Origin: Actinomycetota bacterium
GTDB taxonomy: Bacteria; Actinomycetota; Acidimicrobiia; Acidimicrobiales; Ilumatobacteraceae
Length of the DNA stretch: 49,363 nucleotides
Assembly: GCA_963169665.1 (NCBI GenBank)
Contig: CAUJET010000170.1
Span: forward strand, 1 to 49,363
Reading direction: 5' to 3'
Below, piece by piece: positions 25,942-34,751 of the stretch. The position numbers were made by a program, and so were the translations under genes. The notes under the pieces were generated by a model. That model saw only the letters and a list, made by a program, of their open reading frames with translations, made no database searches and had not been told where the DNA came from. Within the stretch, counting starts at the first letter, position 1; the number at the start of each line of letters is the position of its first letter.

Positions 25942-28239
25942 TCACCGGATGAGTTGATCGCAGGTGGCGGACTCGGCGGGGCCGAGCTCGACGCCGAGTG
26001 CGGTGACCGACGTGTTCAGTCTCGCCGTCGAGCGCACCACGTCGGACGCCACGAGCACGCGGTGCAGCGATCGAGCCGTGTGCCGCTCGGCCTCAGTGCC
26101 CCTGGCGAGAGCAACAGAGAGGTCGAGCTGCGACCAACGGAACCACAGCTCTGCGCCGGCTGAACTCGCTTGCTCCACGGCTTCTCGCAAGCATGCCAGG
26201 CCGAGGGCTCGGTCACCTCGACACATCGCCGCGAGGCCGCGGTACCTGTCGATGGGGCCGAAAATGGCGGTGCAGTAGCCGGCTACCATCCACTCCCCGG
26301 CGAAGCGCTGCGGCACTGGCTCGGCGAGCGCTGCCACATCGGCAGCGTCACGGCGATGGCTTGCTTCGACTGCGAACGCTGCCGTGAGAAGGGCTTGCAA
26401 GCCGACCGATCGAGACCATGGATCGCTCGCCATCAGTCGGCCCAGCGCAGCATCGGCTCGGGCACCGTCTCCCGCTGCCACGGCAGCGTGTGCTTCGATG
26501 GCGTCCCAGATCAGACCGCGACGATCGCTGGCGCGGGCGAACTCGACGAAGGTCAGCACGCGATCTGCGTGGCCACCTTCGAGCTCGGCGGCAAGTGTCT
26601 GGAGGTGCCCAGCACCAACGGCAGACGGCACCGCCATGTTCCGTCCCAGTTCGACGAACGACTGGATGCGGTCGTGCGAATCCGCAATCGCTCCCTGAGC
26701 GAACAGAATGGCGGCCCTGGCGATGTGCGAGCGCACCAACGCCGCTGGCTCGAGCGACCGGCGAGCAGACCGTTCGAGGAGCGCGAGGCTCTGGAGTGCT
26801 GTCCCGAACTCGCCGGCGACCATCAATGCCCGCAGCAAGGCCAGGCGAGCAGCGGTCTCCGTCGACGGGTGAGCCGTCGCCGTTGCGACGTCGACCAGTG
26901 CCGCAGCCTCCTCGACACCAGCAGCACCGCCTCGCGACCCGCGAATCAGCCCGACGATCGCTCGCACCCGGACCGGCTCTTGGTCGACATGCAGGTCTCG
27001 AAGCTGGTGCTCGACTTCGACGAGGGCGGTGTCGGTCGAGCCTGAGTCTGCGCCGAAGGCGTGATGAGCGGCGAGCGCGACGAGCAGGTCGATACGGATG
27101 GGGGACGTCCGACGCATCAGCGCGAGAGGTTCTGCGAGGTCGAGGGACAACCCACCGTCCCCCACGTGGCCGATACCCAGAGCGAAGCGGGTGAGTGCAG
27201 CGTGTGCCAACGCTTCGGCGTCGTTCGATCGACGCGCGAGCCCCTGGGCCTCCCGGAGCGCTGCATCCGCTGTGTCTCGTTGCCCGGCGAGCGACGCCAC
27301 ACGCGTGAGGAGACACAGTGCCTCGACGAGGAGCCGATCGTTTCCATCTGCTCGCGCCCGTTCGACAGCATCCATCGCGACGGGCACGGCCTCGTCCACC
27401 ATCCCCGCAGACAGGAATCCGACGACGGCCCGCGACATCGACACTGCTGGAGGGGCCTCTCCGTCGAGAGGCCGAGTCGACCCTGACGTCCTGGGGGCGA
27501 GGGCCGTGTCGTGCAGGAGCATCCGACGCTCCAACTGGACGATGATCGGGCTCGGCTCCACTCCGATGTCGTCACGAAGCCGCTGCTGGAACGATGTGAG
27601 TTCGCGGAGAGCTTCGACCTGGCGTCCTGCTCGATACATGGCCGTTGCGAATGCGGCCATCGTCGACTCCCGATGCGGGTACGCGAGCACGAGGCGCCGA
27701 AGCTCCTGCAGCGCACGTTCGTTCGGGAGCCCTTCGGACAATGCGATCGAACGCAGATCAACTGCACGATCCTGGATCGAGCACAAGCGCCCCCGGTCCA
27801 TCTGCAGCCACGGCTGAGCGTGCAATGACTCGAACGGCTCGCCTCGCCACAGCCGAGCAGCGTCGTCGAGCCGCCCCAGCACGCCCTCCTGACCATCGGC
27901 GAGCGCAGCAGCATCCACGGCCGATTCGAACAGATCTGCGTCGACGACGATCCGATCGCGCCGCAGCGCGTACCCGCGTGACCCTCGATGGATCGATGCC
28001 GCTGCCGGTCCCAGCGCATCCTTCAACCGGCTCACCCCGGTCTTGACCACGCCGACGTTGGCTCGACCGGCCCAGACGTCGTCGAGGAGCACCCACGCCG
28101 ACACTTCGTGACCATCGGCCACCAACAGTCTGCACAGCAGGTGACTCAACCGTTCGGAGAGCTTGACCGGGCGGCCGCCGACCGAGACGTCGATGGCCCC
28201 GAGCACCCGGACGAAGAGCGTCGACCCGCCGGTGTCCAC
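25942..28239 (-). CDS. SARP/AfsR-type transcriptional regulator with BTAD domain and TPR-like tail
   Basis: The protein is about 765 residues from GTG 28239. An OmpR-type winged helix lies at about 5-95 (LFVRVLGAIDVSVGGRPVKLSERLSHLLCRLLVADGHEVS...LDDVWAG... GVSRLKDALG). The BTAD domain lies at about 100-245 (DADLFESAVDAA, RLDDAARLWRGEPFESL, ALQELRRLVLAYPHRESTMAAFATAMYRAGRQVEALR). The remaining 500 residues are Ala-rich helical repeats of TPR type. There is no NB-ARC ATPase, unlike AfsR itself. The frame is open upstream to 28602 but there it runs through the tRNA-like remnant, so I reject that start. Target genes are unknown; it sits next to an att-like site. Confidence 0.75.
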   Translation of the reverse strand: MDTGGSTLFVRVLGAIDVSVGGRPVKLSERLSHLLCRLLVADGHEVSAWVLLDDVWAGRANVGVVKTGVSRLKDALGPAAASIHRGSRGYALRRDRIVVDADLFESAVDAAALADGQEGVLGRLDDAARLWRGEPFESLHAQPWLQMDRGRLCSIQDRAVDLRSIALSEGLPNERALQELRRLVLAYPHRESTMAAFATAMYRAGRQVEALRELTSFQQRLRDDIGVEPSPIIVQLERRMLLHDTALAPRTSGSTRPLDGEAPPAVSMSRAVVGFLSAGMVDEAVPVAMDAVERARADGNDRLLVEALCLLTRVASLAGQRDTADAALREAQGLARRSNDAEALAHAALTRFALGIGHVGDGGLSLDLAEPLALMRRTSPIRIDLLVALAAHHAFGADSGSTDTALVEVEHQLRDLHVDQEPVRVRAIVGLIRGSRGGAAGVEEAAALVDVATATAHPSTETAARLALLRALMVAGEFGTALQSLALLERSARRSLEPAALVRSHIARAAILFAQGAIADSHDRIQSFVELGRNMAVPSAVGAGHLQTLAAELEGGHADRVLTFVEFARASDRRGLIWDAIEAHAAVAAGDGARADAALGRLMASDPWSRSVGLQALLTAAFAVEASHRRDAADVAALAEPVPQRFAGEWMVAGYCTAIFGPIDRYRGLAAMCRGDRALGLACLREAVEQASSAGAELWFRWSQLDLSVALARGTEAERHTARSLHRVLVASDVVRSTARLNTSVTALGVELGPAESATCDQLIR

Positions 28240-28402
28240 GAACTGGACGTTACAGCCATTCCCAATGCGAAGGAGCAAGGGTTCCACGCTGGATCGACCG
28301 CCATCGAACTCACCGCAGCCCCACGTCGGCTGCCAGTCATTCTCGAACACCAACCCCACCCGCACTCGGAGCAAGCCCGAACGATTCGACCGAAAACGAG
28401 AG

Positions 28403-28428
28403 AACCCCAGGTCGTCCGACCTGGGGTT
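28403..28428 (-). terminator. Hairpin of att-like site 1 (tRNA-type terminator)
   Basis: AACCCCAGGTC (28403-28413), a 4-nt loop GTCC and GACCTGGGGTT (28418-28428) form an 11-bp perfect stem. On the minus strand it directly follows the tRNA-like 3' end and is followed by a T-containing stretch (CTCTCGTTTTCGG), the place and shape of a tRNA terminator. The same stem recurs at 47922-47947. Confidence 0.65.
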
Positions 28429-28434
28429 GTGTCG

Positions 28435-28469
28435 TGGAGCTGCGGGGAAATGAACCCCTGCCCTCTTCC
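28435..28469 (-). repeat. tRNA-Ala(GGC)-like 3' fragment, site 1 (degenerate att)
   Basis: Read on the minus strand this gives GGAAGAGGGCAGGGGTTCAT then TTCCCCGCAGCTCCA, the variable loop, T arm and 3' acceptor strand of a tRNA-Ala. The T loop is TTCATTT instead of TTCAATT, so it is mutated. The 5' half of the tRNA is absent. It matches sites 2 and 3 and is the most diverged in the anticodon-arm part (GTGTCATG in place of ATGCCATG on the plus strand). Confidence 0.7.
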
Positions 28470-28487
28470 GTGTCATGCAGTCAGATC

Positions 28488-28517
28488 GTGTTCGGTGACG
28501 TTCGCCGACGTTCGGGT
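28488..28517. repeat. ACGTTCG-N3 direct repeats, site 1
   Basis: GTGTTCG-GTG, ACGTTCG-CCG and ACGTTCG-GGT follow one another with 10-bp period, then GTTGGTCCCC. Site 3 has ACGTTCG-CCG-ACGTTC followed a little later by GTAGGTCCCC, so the flanks are also related. The 10-bp spacing (about one helical turn) suggests integrase arm-binding sites. Confidence 0.6.
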
Positions 28518-28602
28518 GCTGTTGGTCCCCCCGGTGGTCCTCTGCAATGGTCTCGCACCGGATCGACTCGACCGGGAGGCGACGAGCAGAAGATGCCCCC
28601 AC

Positions 28603-29085
28603 TCAACCTGCATCAGGCCGTGTCCCATCTCCTCCGGCGAGGTTCACTGCCTCGATCACCGTTCGTACCCGTTGCTGTTGAACGATGGCGTTGCGCTCGA
28701 AGAAGCGAGCGCACGCGTTCGCGAGCGGCTGTCCTCCGAGGCCCGTGGAAAAGAACTCCATCGACCAGGTGTACAGGGTTCCTTCCGGGCACAACTCGAA
28801 CATGTGCCTCGCCGCTGCGACCACGGGGCGAGCGGGTTTGGTCGATCTGAACGCCATTCGGCTGCCTGGTTCCCACTCGGTCGTCTCGCTCGTCACCGAG
28901 ACCGCGATGCCGAGCATCTTGAAGCGGATGCGGTTGTGGACTCCGAGCCCCATGGATCCACCGTCGGGTTCGTAGCTCACGACGGCCGGGTCGATGACGG
29001 ACGCGGTCGCAGGATCCGCGAGGAACCCGAACACCTGAGCTGGTGTGGCCCGGATGCGGGTGGTCGCCGAGAAGGCGGTCTTCAT
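28603..29085 (-). CDS. SRPBCC / polyketide cyclase-like protein
   Basis: The protein is 160 residues. Start-domain fold features are MKTAFSATTRIRATPAQVFGFLADPATASVIDPAVVSYEPDGG, the strand block VHNRIRFKMLGIAVSVTSETTEWEPGSRMAFRSTKP, and a long C-terminal helix (LANACARFFERNAIVQQQRVRTVIEAVN). Such proteins bind hydrophobic ligands in a deep cavity. A GGAGG sequence lies 12 nt upstream of the ATG. It is the first gene right of att-like site 1, its stop being about 85 bp beyond the ACGTTCG repeats. The regulon motif is not found at this promoter. Confidence 0.78.
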   Translation of the reverse strand: MKTAFSATTRIRATPAQVFGFLADPATASVIDPAVVSYEPDGGSMGLGVHNRIRFKMLGIAVSVTSETTEWEPGSRMAFRSTKPARPVVAAARHMFELCPEGTLYTWSMEFFSTGLGGQPLANACARFFERNAIVQQQRVRTVIEAVNLAGGDGTRPDAG

Positions 29086-29179
29086 CGTGATCTATTCCTC
29101 CGTGTCGAGGGTGCGGCCGGTGGGGGCGATGGCGACAGTCTGCTCCGGTCCGTGTGCGCGATCGACCGAACGGATGGGG

Positions 29180-29830
29180 TCAAGCGGTGGGTTCGAGGCG
29201 GACGGTGATCCCGGTCGCCAGGATGAACAGGGGAAGGAGCATCGTCCCGATGAATCCGAGTGGGCCGAGTGGGGCCAGAACCCCGACGACCACGGATGTG
29301 ATTGCGAGCCACTTGGGCAGTGCCCCGGTGCGGAGTCCAGCGAGTCCGGTGCCGATGTAGGTGGCGATCATTGCGGCCATGAGGGGCAGGAACCCGGCGT
29401 CGGCGATGGTGGCGATGGTGCGGATCGTGGACTCGTCGCCGTAGTCGACTGCTTTCCACATGGCGAGGTCGGTCACGACCCATGATGCGACGGTCGCCGC
29501 CACGGCGGCGAGGCCGAGGAAGGCGACGTCGGCCAGCCAGGAGCGCCCCCCGGCACGAATGGCGTTACGAAGAGCGGCACCGAAGAACAGCAACAGTCCC
29601 ACGAGGACCATGCCGGTGTAGCTGCCGATTTGCATGGCGCTCTTGCTCTGATCGTAGGCGCCGACGATGTCGGCAAGCTCGGCGTCGTGGGAGAGGTCGG
29701 AACCGGTCGCGACCATGGCGACGAAGATGGCCGCAACGGCGCTGGCCATCGCGACGAGGGTGAGTCGTCGGGGCGATTCGATCGGCACCGAAGAAGCGGT
29801 CTTCGAGAGGGTGGGCGTGGTCTGGTCCAT
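29180..29830 (-). CDS. Multi-pass membrane protein (DUF4386-like)
   Basis: The protein is 216 residues with about six membrane helices: roughly 24-41, 70-90, 99-120, 140-163, 174-190 and 193-211. The block RSWLADVAFLGLAAVAATVASWVVTDLAM and FLPLMAAMIATYIGTGLAGLRTGALPKWLAITSVVVGVLAPLGPLG, with the small RTGALPKWL turn, is common in DUF4386-like and related actinobacterial proteins of unknown role. A GGAG sequence sits 7-8 nt before the ATG at 29830. The regulon motif (29890-29911) lies 59 bp upstream in the shared divergent region with the SnoaL gene. Confidence 0.7.
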   Translation of the reverse strand: MDQTTPTLSKTASSVPIESPRRLTLVAMASAVAAIFVAMVATGSDLSHDAELADIVGAYDQSKSAMQIGSYTGMVLVGLLLFFGAALRNAIRAGGRSWLADVAFLGLAAVAATVASWVVTDLAMWKAVDYGDESTIRTIATIADAGFLPLMAAMIATYIGTGLAGLRTGALPKWLAITSVVVGVLAPLGPLGFIGTMLLPLFILATGITVRLEPTA

Positions 29831-29889
29831 GGTCGGCTCCTGGGTGTGCCTCGGCTGTGTGCGTCCCAGCGTTGGGCTCTGACCGCTCC

Positions 29890-29911
29890 GGTACCTCCGC
29901 CAGATGGCCGG
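29890..29911 (-). promoter_or_regulatory. Segment A motif, copy a
   Basis: Read towards the gene at 29830 it is CCGGCCATCTGG-CGGAGGTACC. It matches the consensus TCGGCCATSTGG-CGGAGGTTCC at all but two or three positions and lies 59 bp before the start codon. Confidence 0.7.
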
Positions 29912-29924
29912 TTTCGCCGGAAGC

Positions 29925-29946
29925 TCGGCCATGTGGCCGAGGTTCT
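29925..29946 (+). promoter_or_regulatory. Segment A motif, copy b
   Basis: Read towards the gene at 29975 it is TCGGCCATGTGG-CCGAGGTTCT, 28 bp before the start codon. It is inverted relative to copy a, so each divergent gene has its own copy facing it. Confidence 0.7.
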
Positions 29947-29974
29947 GGGGCGACCGAACGCGGAGGATGCGTGC

Positions 29975-30412
29975 ATGACGAACGACACGACGACACGGGG
30001 CGATGACGTTGCCATCGCCCGCCGCTTGCTGACAGCAGTCAACGAGCGGGACTTCGACGAGGCCGCAGCGTTGCTGGCACCGGAGTATCGAGCAGAGTGG
30101 CCGGACGCCGAGTTCGATCTGGCCGGGTCGTTCGCGCGCGAGATCCAGATGATGACCGGCCTGCCCGACACCTTGTTCGGCATCGATGCGATGTCGTCGA
30201 CCGATGACGGCCGGGTGCTCGTGGAGGCGACGGTCACCGGCACACACACCGGCGTGTTGGAGCTCCCCCACGGTGTGGTGCTCCAGCCGACCGGGCGGGC
30301 GGTGTCGCTGCAGTTCGTACTGCTGATGCGGTTCGTCGAGGGCCGGCTGGTGCACGAACGGCTGTTCTTCGATCACCACGAGTTGATCCACCAAATCACC
30401 TGCGCCATTTGA
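29975..30412 (+). CDS. SnoaL-like (ester cyclase-type) protein
   Basis: The 145-residue protein begins VAIARRLLTAVNERDFDEAAALLAPEYRAEWPDAEFDLAG, the typical SnoaL-like start, and ends GRAVSLQFVLLMRFVEGRLVHERLFFDHHELIHQ, with the conserved acidic/His ending of this group. ATG 29975 is preceded by GGAGG at 9-nt spacing; the frame extends upstream only through the control region. Its stop overlaps the TTG start of the LuxR regulator (TTGA), so regulator and enzyme share one transcript under motif copy b. Confidence 0.82.
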   Translation: MTNDTTTRGDDVAIARRLLTAVNERDFDEAAALLAPEYRAEWPDAEFDLAGSFAREIQMMTGLPDTLFGIDAMSSTDDGRVLVEATVTGTHTGVLELPHGVVLQPTGRAVSLQFVLLMRFVEGRLVHERLFFDHHELIHQITCAI

Positions 30413-33400
30413 GCAACGATGATGCCGTGACGACGCCACGTGCACTGCGGGCTCTCCTCGCGGCGAAGAACCCGGAGAGCGACGGGACTGGGCTGACGGT
30501 CTGGCTCCACGCGAACGTCGCCGATGCGCTGCAGCAGGCGCTGACGCTGCTCTCCGACGACTCGGTGCCGGCGATGTGTGCCGTCGTCGACGCCGGCGAG
30601 ATCGAGACCGCCTTGGCCGACCCTGCCGATGACCCAGGCATGCGCCGGGCACTGGCCGTGCTGCGAGCTGCGCGCCCCCGACAGCTGCTGGTCACCGGCG
30701 CAGCGGTCGACCTGATGGCGCGGCCGCTGTTCAACGTCGAACTGGTCGACCGCGGCGCGCACCGTGTGCACGGCTTTGATCGGCCGGTCAGGCTGTTCAG
30801 CGCGCGGAGCCCGGGTTTGTCCGACGCCGAGCTCCGGACGATCGACACGGCGGCGGCATCGATGCCCGTGCCCACCACTCCGCTGATCGGCCGAGGTGAA
30901 CTGCTGGACGAACTCGTTGCGGCGATCCGTCGCGATCGCGTGGTGACGCTCACGGGCGCTGGGGGCTCGGGCAAGACGCGTCTGTGCATCGAGGTGGTAT
31001 CAGCGGTCGCGGGTGAGTTCGACGCTGTGCACTGGGTGGATCTCGGCACCGTGACGAATGCGGTCGGTGTCGTGGACGAGGTCGCTGCCGTGATCGGGCT
31101 GCAGGGCGGGAGGAGCGCCGGCCTGGTGGATCGGATCGTGCATCGCGTGCGCGGCGAGCAGACCCTGCTGGTGTTCGACAACGCCGAGCACCTCGTCGAA
31201 GCCACCGCGACGATGGTCACCCATCTGCTCCATCGCTGTTCCGAGGTGCGGATCGTGGTGACGAGCCGCGAAACGCTCGGCATCGAAGGCGAGATCGTCC
31301 GCAGCGTTCCACCACTCGAACTCCCCTCCGTACCCACCCCGGACGCAGTCGCCGCGAGCGAAGCAGGAAGCTTCCTGGTCGACCGCCTCGGCCGCGCTGG
31401 ACTTCGTATCGTCCCGGATGAAGCGAACGCCGCGCTCGTCCATCGCATCTGCATGCGCCTGGACGGCATTCCGCTTGCGCTCGAGTTGGCAGCCGCCCGT
31501 GGCGCCACACTGTCGCTGGACGAGCTCGCCGCCCAACTCGACAGGCGTTTCTCACGTCTGTCCGCGACGCGTCGTGACGCGGTCCCTCGCCAGCGAACCC
31601 TCGATGCGTCCGTCCGTTGGAGCCACGACCTGTTGACCGCCAGCGAGCAGGTGGCGTTCCGGCGACTCGCGGTGTTCAGCGGTTGGTTCCGGCCGGCCGA
31701 CGCCGTGGCGATCGTCGGCGACGAGGTGGACCACGGATCCGATCTCGTCCGCCGCCTCGTCGATCAGTCACTCGTGATGCGCCGAGCCGACGGCCACCTG
31801 CGCCTGCTCGAGACCGTCCGATCCTTCGCCGAAGACCGGCTGGACGAATCGGGCGAAGCACTCGAATCTCGCGACCGTCACGTTCGCTGGCTCCTCGAGT
31901 TCAGCCGCGACATCGAGCCGGTGTTCGATGGACCCCACCCCTCACACGCCATCGTCGAGATCAGCGCCCGCCTCGGCGACCTGCGAGCTGCGCTGTTCCA
32001 CTGCGAAACGACACGACGCAGCGCCGACATGTGGACGCTGCTCGCGCGGCTCGCCAACTACTTCTGGTATCAAGGAAACCTCGACGAAGCACTCGGCTGG
32101 TTCGCCCGTGCGGCAACCGTCGACGACGGATCCGACCCGTCCGCAGCAGCGGCGGGCCGAGTGGCGGCGGCGCTCCTGGCCACCTCGCGAGGCGATCACG
32201 ACGAGATCATCACTGCCACCGAACAGGCGATCCACGCTTCGATCGCGGCTGGCGACCGACGATCCGAAGGGCGCGCCAGAGTGCTCGCTGGTGCGCACCT
32301 CACCTGGAGCGACCCCACCAGAGGGAGCGACGCAATCGCCCAGGCAACCACGATCTGCGACGAGTCAGCAGACCGGTCGTGGGCGACATGGGCACGATGC
32401 GGCTCCGCGCTGGCGCTCACCTTCCTTGGACGCCCGCTCGACGCGATCGCAGAGCTCGAGACTGCAGAGCGCATCGCGCGGAGCACCGACATCCGACGGC
32501 TGATGATGGAGGTGCTCGCTCGCCGATGCATCTCCGAGTACCAGCTCGGCCGATGGGGCGACTGCACCACCACGATCGGGCGCGGCCGCGCCCTCGCCGC
32601 AGGCTTCGCGAACGTCAACGTCACCGCCTGCTTCGACGCCGTCGAGGCAATGCTCGCCACCGAAACAGGCCGAGCAGCAGACGCCGCCGACAAGATGAAA
32701 GAGGCCATCACGCGCCACCTCCGCGAGGGCGAACTCCAGTTCCTCCCATGGTTCGTCCACGCTCGCGCGCTCGCGCTGATCGCGACCGGCTCACCAGCCG
32801 ACGCGATTACTCTCGTGCGCAGCGTCCGCGAACACCCCGACCTGCAGTGGGCCTCGATCTACCGGCATTGGCTCGACCACACCCTGGCCACGGCGCTGCT
32901 CGACCTCGACGAGCGAACCGAAGCCCGCCGTGTCGCACTTCGCCTCCTCGACGACGCCACCACGATCGGAAACGAACTCGACGCGGCCCGCGGCAGCATC
33001 CTGCTCGCACGATTGGACCTGAGCGACGGCGAGATCCTCCAGGCCGAACGCCGCGCGCACGACGCGCTCACCACACTCGTCGGCCTCGGCGCTGTCCCAG
33101 CAGCCCTCACAGCCCTCCACGTCCTGACCCTCACCGATGAGCTGCTCGGACGATCCGCACGCGCCGCGACCGTTGCCGAACGCCTCGTCGTCGCCCGGCA
33201 CGAGCTGATCTCAGGAACCACGCCCGACCTCACACCCGAGGTCGAACTCGTCCGTCGCGCTCGGGGCGAACGAGGACGGCCCACGTTCGGATGGGACAGC
33301 CTCACCCCCGCCGAGCTCAACGTCGTCAGGCTCGTCGCAGACGGGCTCACCAACCCCGAGATCGCCACACGGCTCGTCATGGGACGCACCACCGTGAAGA

Positions 33401-33486
33401 CCCACGTCTCCAGCGCGCTCCGCAAGCTCGCCCTGACCAGCCGCACCCAACTCGCCACCGAGTACCGCGCCCGATCACCACACTGA
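30409..33486 (+). CDS. LuxR-family regulator with STAND/NTPase core and degenerate cyclase-like N terminus
   Basis: The protein is 1025 residues from TTG 30409 (a GTG at 30427 is possible). Residues 1-135 resemble a shrunken nucleotide-cyclase domain: LHANVADALQQAL and the ending GAHRVHGFDRPVRLFSA, a common CHD-domain tail; no cyclase metal residues are evident. The STAND ATPase follows with Walker A GAGGSGKTRL near 183-192 and Walker B LLVFDNAEHL. Then VTSRETLGIEGE and GIPLALELAAARGATLSLDEL, a TPR-rich region of about 450 residues, and a C-terminal LuxR helix-turn-helix near 964-1020 (LTPAELNVVRLVADGLTNPEIATRLVMGRTTVKTHVSSALRKL). It is the obvious candidate to bind the 22-bp motif of segment A. 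Confidence 0.88.
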   Translation: MSNDDAVTTPRALRALLAAKNPESDGTGLTVWLHANVADALQQALTLLSDDSVPAMCAVVDAGEIETALADPADDPGMRRALAVLRAARPRQLLVTGAAVDLMARPLFNVELVDRGAHRVHGFDRPVRLFSARSPGLSDAELRTIDTAAASMPVPTTPLIGRGELLDELVAAIRRDRVVTLTGAGGSGKTRLCIEVVSAVAGEFDAVHWVDLGTVTNAVGVVDEVAAVIGLQGGRSAGLVDRIVHRVRGEQTLLVFDNAEHLVEATATMVTHLLHRCSEVRIVVTSRETLGIEGEIVRSVPPLELPSVPTPDAVAASEAGSFLVDRLGRAGLRIVPDEANAALVHRICMRLDGIPLALELAAARGATLSLDELAAQLDRRFSRLSATRRDAVPRQRTLDASVRWSHDLLTASEQVAFRRLAVFSGWFRPADAVAIVGDEVDHGSDLVRRLVDQSLVMRRADGHLRLLETVRSFAEDRLDESGEALESRDRHVRWLLEFSRDIEPVFDGPHPSHAIVEISARLGDLRAALFHCETTRRSADMWTLLARLANYFWYQGNLDEALGWFARAATVDDGSDPSAAAAGRVAAALLATSRGDHDEIITATEQAIHASIAAGDRRSEGRARVLAGAHLTWSDPTRGSDAIAQATTICDESADRSWATWARCGSALALTFLGRPLDAIAELETAERIARSTDIRRLMMEVLARRCISEYQLGRWGDCTTTIGRGRALAAGFANVNVTACFDAVEAMLATETGRAADAADKMKEAITRHLREGELQFLPWFVHARALALIATGSPADAITLVRSVREHPDLQWASIYRHWLDHTLATALLDLDERTEARRVALRLLDDATTIGNELDAARGSILLARLDLSDGEILQAERRAHDALTTLVGLGAVPAALTALHVLTLTDELLGRSARAATVAERLVVARHELISGTTPDLTPEVELVRRARGERGRPTFGWDSLTPAELNVVRLVADGLTNPEIATRLVMGRTTVKTHVSSALRKLALTSRTQLATEYRARSPH

Positions 33487-33546
33487 CGAGAGGACGCGCG
33501 ACGACACATCATCCGCCCGATCTCGCCTGCCCGGGCGAAGCGCTGC

Positions 33547-34326
33547 CTACCCGGTCGTGTCGGGATCGACGATGGTGTGGACGTGGTAGCGTGCCGTGTG
33601 GTCGGCGTCGGCGCCCGCGGGCGCCGCCTGTGCGTACAGGTTCGGAGCACCTGCCCGCCCGAAGGGATCGTCGGCATCGGTCGCCGCGACCACGAGCTCA
33701 CCGTTGACATGCAACTCAAGTCGGTAGCCGTCCGGGTCGGGCCGGCAGACCACACGCAGTTCGATCTCACCATCGATGAGCCGACCGCTGGGACTGCTCG
33801 CCAAGGTCGCTGCCGCCGCCATCCCGAGCCCTTGTTCGGTGATCTCGGCGCCGTCATCGCCGAGCAGGAGCCGGTACCAACGTGCGCTGCCCTCGAGCTC
33901 CTCGTACGCGCACTCGACACCGACCGCGCCAATTCCCTCCACGCTGAGCGATGTGGTCACCTCGACCGCTTCGATGTCGTCCTCGACCGCGATCAACGTG
34001 TCGGGAGACCGCCGGTCGCTCTGGCCCGCCGGAAGCTCCCAGACGTAATCGCCATCGTCGAATCTCTGGAACGGGCCGCCCCAACCGTTCGAGTCGTCGT
34101 TGAACGCGTCGACGAAGGGAAGGAGGGCATCGATCTCGTCGACACCGCCGGCGGTGCTCGCCGGAACCGAAGTGGTGGTCGAGGCCGCCACGGCCGCAGT
34201 CGTCGCCACCGTCGCGTTCTGCCCGGCGCGCCCCGTGGCCGGATCGTCACCGTCACCGCACCCGGTCACGAGTACGGCCGACATCAACACGACTGAGGCT
34301 GTGCTGCCGATGAATCTCCGTCGCAT
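33547..34326 (-). CDS. Secreted lipoprotein of unknown function
   Basis: The protein is 259 residues from ATG 34326. Signal peptide with lipobox VLVTGC (Cys near 23), then a Thr/Ala-rich linker to about residue 60. The mature domain (FVDAFNDDSNGWGGPFQRFDDGDYVWELPAGQSDRRSP... ELRVVCRPDPDGYRLELHVNGELVVAATDADDPF) looks like an all-beta concanavalin-like sandwich of the type seen in several lipoproteins with NGWG and GYRLELHVNG strands. It overlaps the upstream membrane-protein gene by one base (TGATG) and so falls under motif copy c. Confidence 0.72.
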   Translation of the reverse strand: MRRRFIGSTASVVLMSAVLVTGCGDGDDPATGRAGQNATVATTAAVAASTTTSVPASTAGGVDEIDALLPFVDAFNDDSNGWGGPFQRFDDGDYVWELPAGQSDRRSPDTLIAVEDDIEAVEVTTSLSVEGIGAVGVECAYEELEGSARWYRLLLGDDGAEITEQGLGMAAAATLASSPSGRLIDGEIELRVVCRPDPDGYRLELHVNGELVVAATDADDPFGRAGAPNLYAQAAPAGADADHTARYHVHTIVDPDTTG

Positions 34327-34751
34327 CAGGCACTCCGCGGACGACGTGCATCCAGGCCGGCGGGCGCCGCTGGCGATGGCGAAACACGCGGCCGCAGGGC
34401 GAGCCAATGCCCGACGGCCAGCAGCACGGAAGCGGCCACGAGTACCGACCTCACCGGTCCGGGCATCGTGACGAGCGTCGACACGCCACCAAGACCGATG
34501 AGCCGCATGTAGCTACCGCTCCCGAGGGACATCAACCCGCATCCCAAGATCGCCAGCAGCCATCCGGCGTCAGAACGGGCTCGGTGCGAAGCCACCTCCG
34601 TCAACGTCCGGTCCCAATCGGCATCGCCGAGAGGTTGCAACAACAGGCGGGCGACCACGAGCACCGCAGGTCCGGCGAAGAACACGGCTCTGGGCAACGG
34701 ACTCGATGCTTCCCGCTGGTCGCCGACCTCGGAGGTCTCGTGCAGGTTCAT
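34326..34751 (-). CDS. Small multi-pass membrane protein
   Basis: The protein is 141 residues with about three to four hydrophobic segments (roughly 20-40, 62-80, 80-95 and 100-118), including RAVFFAGPAVLVVARLLLQPLGDADW and SVLVAASVLLAVGHWLALRPR. No family is recognised. ATG 34751 has AGGAG 9 nt upstream. It is the first gene of a two-gene unit with the lipoprotein at 33547-34326. The upstream 379-bp gap contains motif copy c, 139 bp from the start. Confidence 0.65.
   Translation of the reverse strand: MNLHETSEVGDQREASSPLPRAVFFAGPAVLVVARLLLQPLGDADWDRTLTEVASHRARSDAGWLLAILGCGLMSLGSGSYMRLIGLGGVSTLVTMPGPVRSVLVAASVLLAVGHWLALRPRVSPSPAAPAGLDARRPRSA

Larger units (their letters stand above)
28240..28602. 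other. Non-coding junction holding att-like site 1
   Basis: This 363-bp gap between the BTAD regulator and the SRPBCC gene holds a hairpin, a decayed tRNA-Ala 3' fragment and ACGTTCG repeats (listed separately). The open frame crossing it encodes the translated tRNA and is not a real gene. Confidence 0.7.

Noticed and set aside
28435..28476. A complete tRNA gene at any of the three sites
   Set aside because: The D arm and 5' acceptor strand are missing at all three, and two copies have T-arm mutations.
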